DNA of 12,978 bases from Eimeria necatrix (lineage: Eukaryota > Apicomplexa > Conoidasida > Eucoccidiorida > Eimeriidae), in assembly GCF_000499385.1 (NCBI RefSeq), contig NW_013655121.1, forward strand, positions 22,501-35,478, written 5' to 3'. This document shows, piece by piece, positions 9,591-12,978 of this stretch. Both the position numbers and the translations under genes were made by a program. The notes under the pieces were generated by a model. It made no database searches. It was not told the origin of the DNA and saw only the letters and a program-made list of their open reading frames with translations. Positions within the stretch are counted from its first letter, which is position 1. Each line of letters begins with the position of its first letter.

Positions 9591-9871
9591 ACTGCAACAG
9601 GAGGCGCAGCAATACGCTGAAGAGAAGGGAATATTCTTTATTGAAACTTCAGCAAAAACTGGACAAAACGTAAATGAGCTCTTCTACGAAATCGGTGGGT
9701 CCTCAGGTGTACATACACCGCAGCAAACCCTAGTTGAGGTGTACATACACCGCAGCAAACCCTAGTTGAGGTGTACATACACCGCAGCCAAACCTAGCGG
9801 CTTTAGTTGGAGTGTCTGTACACCGAAGCTGCTTTTTCTTTTGCGTCTGCGTGTCGCTGACCCCCGCTTTC

Positions 9872-9915
<44 letters not shown>

Positions 9916-10030
9916 AGCACGCCGCCTGCCCAAAAGTCGAAAGGAGCAAGACCCTCAAGCTGGATTTCAAATAAACAAAACTGCTGCAGACCAAAAGTCA
10001 GCCTGGTGTTCAGGCTGCAGCAGCTCCTAG
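7643..10030 (+). CDS. RAB5: Rab5-family small GTPase (six exons)
   Basis: Exons 7643-7874, 8108-8216, 8815-8930, 9162-9214, 9601-9694 and 9918-10030 (stop TAG) give a 238-residue protein with all splice phases consistent. Rab5 controls early endosome fusion; in coccidians Rab5 paralogues also serve secretory-organelle trafficking. Visible motifs: P-loop GNTSVGKS (50-57), switch I QESTIGAAF (72-80), WDTAGQERY (97-105) with the catalytic Gln102, the Rab5 signature [17 protein letters not shown] (156-161), ETSAK (185-189), and ARRLPK, matching the family AKKLPK. The start used is the ATG at 7643; an in-frame ATG lies at 7556, and upstream exons are possible. A 12-Ala run (26-37) precedes the G domain. 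The C-terminus CSGCSSS departs from the usual CCxN/CC prenylation ends. Some introns are almost wholly repeats. The family call is very secure; the paralogue is not. Confidence 0.93.
7875..8107 (+). repeat. Rab5 intron 1: telomere tract then CAG tract
   Basis: The intron opens with the donor GTAGGGTTTAGGG, so the first heptamer supplies the splice site. The TTTAGGG run continues to about 7917 and degenerates into GGGTTTG. A CAG block (about 8040-8088) follows, then the acceptor GTGCTGCAG at 8107. Phase 1 splits the Ala78 codon. Confidence 0.92.
8217..8814 (+). repeat. Rab5 intron 2: long TTTAGGG arrays then CTG tract
   Basis: The longest telomere-like array of the window (8217-8357, broken by GTGGGGG near 8285) begins at the donor. 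After a 75-base spacer there is a second run (8431-8498), then CTG blocks (8601-8640 and 8730-8812) that end in the acceptor CTGCTGCAG. Total 598 bases, phase 2. Confidence 0.93.
8931..9161 (+). repeat. Rab5 intron 3: two TTTAGGG tracts
   Basis: The donor GTCAGC is followed six bases in by TTTAGGG copies (8937-8993). A spacer and a second run (9078-9138) follow, then the acceptor GGCGCGCAG. There is no CTG tract, unlike the other Rab5 introns. Confidence 0.92.
9215..9600 (+). repeat. Rab5 intron 4: TTTAGGG tract then CTG tract
   Basis: The donor GTCAGTCC leads into TTTAGGG copies (9224-9268). From 9318 to 9592 the intron is CTG repeat, including five near-identical units of (CTG)n-TGCTTG at 9385-9490, ending at the acceptor TGCAACAG|GAG. 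Confidence 0.92.
9706..9824 (+). repeat. 32-bp tandem repeat in Rab5 intron 5
   Basis: Two exact units start at 9706 and 9738 and a diverged third at 9770. Each begins with the palindrome GGTGTACATACACC and includes AAACCCTAG, a telomere-like fragment. A fourth palindrome (AGTGTCTGTACACC) follows at 9811. The intron (9695-9917) then ends in a CTG run and GCTGCAG|CA. Confidence 0.95.
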
Positions 10031-10043
10031 AGCAGCCAACCCC

Positions 10044-10075
<32 letters not shown>

Positions 10076-10457
10076 TGCTGCTGCTGCTGCAGTGCACGCA
10101 TTGGTGCCTTTGGCACTGCCTGCGGAAAAAGCAGTTGCTCCAGCAGCAGCTGCAGCGATAGCAGCACCGAACTGACTTTGCTGCTGCTGCTGCAGCAGCA
10201 GCAGGAGCGCGTGCACTGCTGCAGCACAGCAGCAGCAGCAGCCTTATTGCTGCGTCTCAGCGCGCGATGCGGCAGCAGTGGCTATGCCCCTAGTTTCGCG
10301 TTTTGCTGCAGCTGCTGCTGCATCTGCTGCTGCAGCTGCTGCGGCTGCTGCAGCAGCAGCAGCTGCTGCTGCTGCTGCTGCTTAGGTTTGCTGCTGGCCA
10401 GTGCCTCTGAGCAGCGCAGCACAAACGCCTTCTGTCCCGAACGAACTATTCTTCAAA
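10031..10457 (+). repeat. CAG/CTG-rich 3' flank of the Rab5 gene
   Basis: Alternating CAG and CTG blocks (for example CAGCAGCAGCTGCTGCTG at 10047-10090) form inverted pairs that could fold as hairpins. There is no coding evidence; it is probably 3' untranslated or intergenic sequence. Confidence 0.75.
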
Positions 10458-10463
10458 AATAAA
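10458..10463 (+). terminator. AATAAA polyadenylation-like signal
   Basis: AATAAA lies about 430 bases after the Rab5 stop, at the start of an A-rich stretch (10450-10550) that contrasts sharply with the GC-rich flanks. Apicomplexan poly(A) signals are loosely defined, so this is suggestive only. Confidence 0.3.
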
Positions 10464-10568
10464 ATGCAAAACTGGAAATAAAAAAGAATTAAAATTGCAA
10501 ATTAAGAAAAACAAATTTCCCAAAACTTCCCAATTTATGAAAAGCAAACAAACGCGTTCGTTCAGTCC

Positions 10569-10661
10569 GGTGTACGTACACCCCAGCAGCCGTGGGGTGT
10601 ACAGACAGCCCAGAAGCCAAACTGGGTCTCGAGCAGCAGCAGCGCGGGGTGTACGTACACC
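10569..10661 (+). repeat. Three GGTGTACNNACACC palindromes
   Basis: GGTGTACGTACACC at 10569 and 10648 are perfect 14-bp palindromes; GGTGTACAGACAGC at 10596 is a diverged copy. They lie in the Rab5 3' flank, followed by CAG/CTG mixed repeats to about 10732. Confidence 0.9.
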
Positions 10662-10795
10662 TCGCAGCTGCTGCAGCAGCTGCAGCAGCAGCTGCAGCAG
10701 CTGCTGCAACGGCAGCAGCAGCTGCAGCAGCAGTGCCCGCTTTCGCCGCGCCCTCATCCCTCATTGAGCCCCACCTTCGCTGTTTAACTAAGAAG

Positions 10796-12011
10796 CTAGC
10801 TAGCTAGCTTGCTAGCTAGCTAGCTGGCTAGCTAGCTGGCTAGCTGGCTGGCTAGCTGACTAGCTAGCTGCGGCTGCTCGTAAGAGGGTCTGCACACTAG
10901 TTTCTCTGCTGCGGCTTTGGCTAGCTGCCTAGCTAGCTGCCTAGCTAGCTGCCTAGCTAGCTATTTGGCTAGCTAGTTGGCTAGCTGTTTGGCTAGCTAT
11001 TGGCGCTGCGGTCCGCGCTGTTTGGCTGGTCTTTTCGCAGTCTAATTAGCTAGCTGCTAGTTGCTTAGCTAGCTGTTAACTAGTTTTTTAGCTAGCTGTT
11101 TAACTACTTACTTGGCTAGCTGCTTGGCCAGTGTTTGGCTAGCTGCTTGGCTAGCTGCATGCCTGGCCCCTTCACGTTCTACTTCGCTAGCTATTTGGCT
11201 ATACAGTGGCTATGTGGCTAGCTAGCCGTGTGGCTAGCTAGGTGTGTGGCTAGCTAGCCGCATGGCTAGCTAGGTGTGTGGCTAGCTAGCCGCGTGGCTA
11301 GCTAGGTGTGCGGCTAGCTAGCCATGTGGCTAGCTAGCCATAGCGAGCTTCTCTGCAGCCCATTTGGCTAGCTGTGTGGCTAGCCGTTGCCTATCTGTTT
11401 GGCTGCAGCTAGCTGCGCGTCTTGGCTAGCTGCTGCTGCGTCCGCCCACCCACCTCCCCAGCTAGCTAGCTAGCTAGCAATCTAGTTCCCCAGCTAGCTA
11501 GCTAGTAATCTAGTTCCCCAGCTAGCTAGCTAGCAATCTAGCTCCCCAGCTAGCTAGCTCCCCAGCTAGCTAGCTTTCCAGCTGGCTAGCTTTACTACTA
11601 GCTAGCTTTCCAGCTGGCTAGCTTTCCAGCTGGCTAGCTTTACTACTAGCTAGCTTTCCAGCTGGCTAGCTTTCCAGCTAGCTAGCTTTCCAGCTAGCTA
11701 GCTTTCCAGCTAGCTAGCTAGGAAGATCTCGAGCTAGCTAGCTAGCCAGTTCCCGCCCTCTCCTCTCCTCCCTCCCCACCCCCACCCCACCCAGCTAGCC
11801 AGCTAGCTACCCAGCCAGCTAGCCAGCTAGCCAGCCAGTTATCCAGCTATCCAGCCACCCACCCAGCCAGCTAGCCAGCCAGCTATCCAGCTAGCTACCC
11901 AGCCAGCTAGCCAGCTAGCTACCCACCGAGCTAGCTACCCAGCCAGCCACCCAGCTAGCCAGCTAGCTAGCCAGCTAGCCAGCTAGCTAGCTAGCTAGCT
12001 AGCTAGCTAGG
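10796..12011. repeat. 1.2 kb TAGC (GCTAGC) satellite-like array
   Basis: Short GCTA runs are separated by interruptions, with no gene. Up to about 11410 the interruptions are G/T-rich (TTGGCTAGCTG and GTGTGGCTAGC types); after about 11450 they are C/A-rich (CCAGCTAGC and CTACCCAGC types). Subfamilies include a 32-bp unit repeated at 11217, 11249 and 11281, an approximately 30-bp unit with CAATCTAGTTCCCCAG (11455-11545), and CTTTCCAGCTGG units (11570-11710). The array sits between the 3' ends of two convergent genes and stops nine bases before the downstream stop codon. Confidence 0.95.
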
Positions 12012-12017
12012 TTTGGG

Positions 12018-12978
12018 TTAGAAGTTGCGGATGACGTCGTCTGTGTCGGGCCCGACGCCGATGAAGGCGACGGGGATGCCGAGGAGCTGCTGGACGCGGT
12101 GTACGTACAGCTGAGCGTTGGGGGGGAGTTGGTGGAAAGATCTGCAGCGGGAAATGTTTTGCTGCCAGCCCGGGAGGTGTTCGTACACCGGAAGGACCTG
12201 CTGCAGCTGCTGCGCTGCAGCGGGAAAAGTGTGGGGCGGCAGCAGCAGCCCGCTGCTGCTGTCTCTGTAAGCCACGCACAGCAGCAGGGGATCGATCCCC
12301 GACAAGACATCCAACTTGTTCAAAAAGAGACAGTCAAATCCATTGAGTCTTGCTGCATGCAGCAGCAGCGGGAGGTCGAGCCAGCCGCAGCGGCGGGATC
12401 GGCCAGTAGTCGATCCCAGCTCCCGCCCCACACGCTGGAGACGATCCCCCACTCGATCCCGCAGCTCCGTGGGGAAGGGGCCCCGCCCCACACGCGTGGA
12501 GTAGGCCTTGGCCACCCCCACAACTGCAGCAAAGTGTGGGGCGAAGCAGCGCAGCGGCAGCCCCAGCCCTGCTGCTGCTGCTGCTGCTGTGGTGCAGCAG
12601 GAAGTCACAAAAGGATAAGTCCCCAAGTCCAAGTCCAGCAGCGCAGCATTAGCCCCTTCCAGCAGCAAACGGGCCCCACACAAGACAGCCCCCAGCAGCA
12701 GCGGGGCGGTGTCAGTGAGTTGTGGGGCGAGCAGGTGTCTGTACACCCGGTGCTCCTCGAGCTCTGCTGCACACCCCACACCTAGTGGGGCCCCACACTG
12801 CTGCTGCAGCGCAGCAGCAACAGCCAAGTACTTCTCTTCAAACCGATCCCAACTCCCCAACTCCCAGGCCTGCACGCCAATCCGTGCAGCCTTCGTCGCG
12901 TAGCAGGGCCCCACGCCCTTCAGAGTGGTACCCAGGGGGCCCCCGGGGGGCCCCCGGAGGGGGGGCCCCCCGGGGGGG
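12018..12978 (-). CDS. PURA: Adenylosuccinate synthetase, partial (N-terminus beyond window)
   Basis: This enzyme joins IMP and aspartate using GTP to give adenylosuccinate, the committed step from IMP to AMP, central in parasites that salvage purines. The frame is open from the window edge to the stop at 12018-12020. Conserved blocks in order: LGTTLKGVGPCY, EGANAALLDLDLGTYPFVTS, STRVGRGPFPTEL, STTGRSRRCGWLDL, NKLDVLSG (guanine recognition), HLPGW, and LGIPVAFIGVGPD near the end. The first 130 or so residues, with the catalytic Asp and His, lie outside the window. The 310 or so codons seen match the usual C-terminal length and carry no intron, unlike the neighbouring Rab5 gene. Six Ala codons (12570-12587) replace a conserved stretch after FVTS. 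The GGGGCCCC-rich edge (12935-12978) may be coding or an intron end. Confidence 0.95.
   Translation of the reverse strand, partial: PPGGPPLRGPPGGPLGTTLKGVGPCYATKAARIGVQAWELGSWDRFEEKYLAVAAALQQQCGAPLGVGCAAELEEHRVYRHLLAPQLTDTAPLLLGAVLCGARLLLEGANAALLDLDLGTYPFVTSCCTTAAAAAAGLGLPLRCFAPHFAAVVGVAKAYSTRVGRGPFPTELRDRVGDRLQRVGRELGSTTGRSRRCGWLDLPLLLHAARLNGFDCLFLNKLDVLSGIDPLLLCVAYRDSSSGLLLPPHTFPAAAQQLQQVLPVYEHLPGWQQNISRCRSFHQLPPNAQLYVHRVQQLLGIPVAFIGVGPDTDDVIRNF
12935..12978. repeat. GGGGGCCCC-rich low complexity at window edge
   Basis: Runs of five to seven G and C form overlapping GGGGCCCC palindromes, similar to 5286-5436. It abuts the first conserved block seen of adenylosuccinate synthetase; the frame is open across it, so whether it is coding or intronic cannot be told. 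Confidence 0.85.

Noticed and set aside
9372..9592. CRISPR-like spaced repeat
   Set aside because: It is a CTG microsatellite with periodic TGCTTG interruptions, in a eukaryotic intron; there are no unique spacers.
12099..12785. 228-codon plus-strand open frame opposite adenylosuccinate synthetase
   Set aside because: Antisense shadow of a clearly conserved coding sequence; its translation shows no family resemblance.

Overview
This window most likely comes from a coccidian apicomplexan, probably Eimeria; the species cannot be resolved. The DNA is saturated with CAG/CTG trinucleotide runs, which read as Gln, Ser, Ala, Leu or Cys homopolymers depending on frame, and with long interstitial tracts of the telomere-type heptamer TTTAGGG. 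That pairing is what is known for the repeat-rich segments of Eimeria chromosomes. Because CAG repeats have no stop codon in any frame on either strand, most long ORFs here are artefacts. The real genes are short exons hidden between repeats.

Layout. 1-294 is CAG-rich sequence with no supportable gene. 295-2403 is a long homopolymer-rich open frame with a signal-peptide-like start, ending at a telomere-repeat splice donor. 2861-5651 reconstructs as a spliced gene of about eleven short exons, nearly all separated by TTTAGGG-bearing introns. Its joined protein resembles, from memory, the DUF1769/UPF0590 family, and the 295-2403 frame is phase-compatible with being its first exon. 5652-6236 is CAG-rich 3' flank. 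6237-7437 is a telomere-like array whose orientation flips near 6.6 kb and which holds possible extra 5' exons for the next gene. 7643-10030 is a complete Rab5-type small GTPase gene in six exons and five introns, with every splice phase consistent. 10031-10795 is CAG-rich and then A-rich, with a polyadenylation-like signal. 10796-12011 is a 1.2 kb TAGC-type array whose strand asymmetry inverts midway. 12018-12978, on the minus strand, is the C-terminal two thirds of adenylosuccinate synthetase, which runs off the window.

The Rab5 and adenylosuccinate synthetase genes are convergent across the TAGC array. The genes do not form one pathway: Rab5 acts in endosomal and secretory-organelle trafficking, and adenylosuccinate synthetase makes AMP from IMP. 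What unites the window is architecture. Telomere repeats supply or abut most splice donors, CTG tracts run into several acceptors, and a 14-bp palindrome, GGTGTACNNACACC, recurs in introns, flanks and coding sequence.
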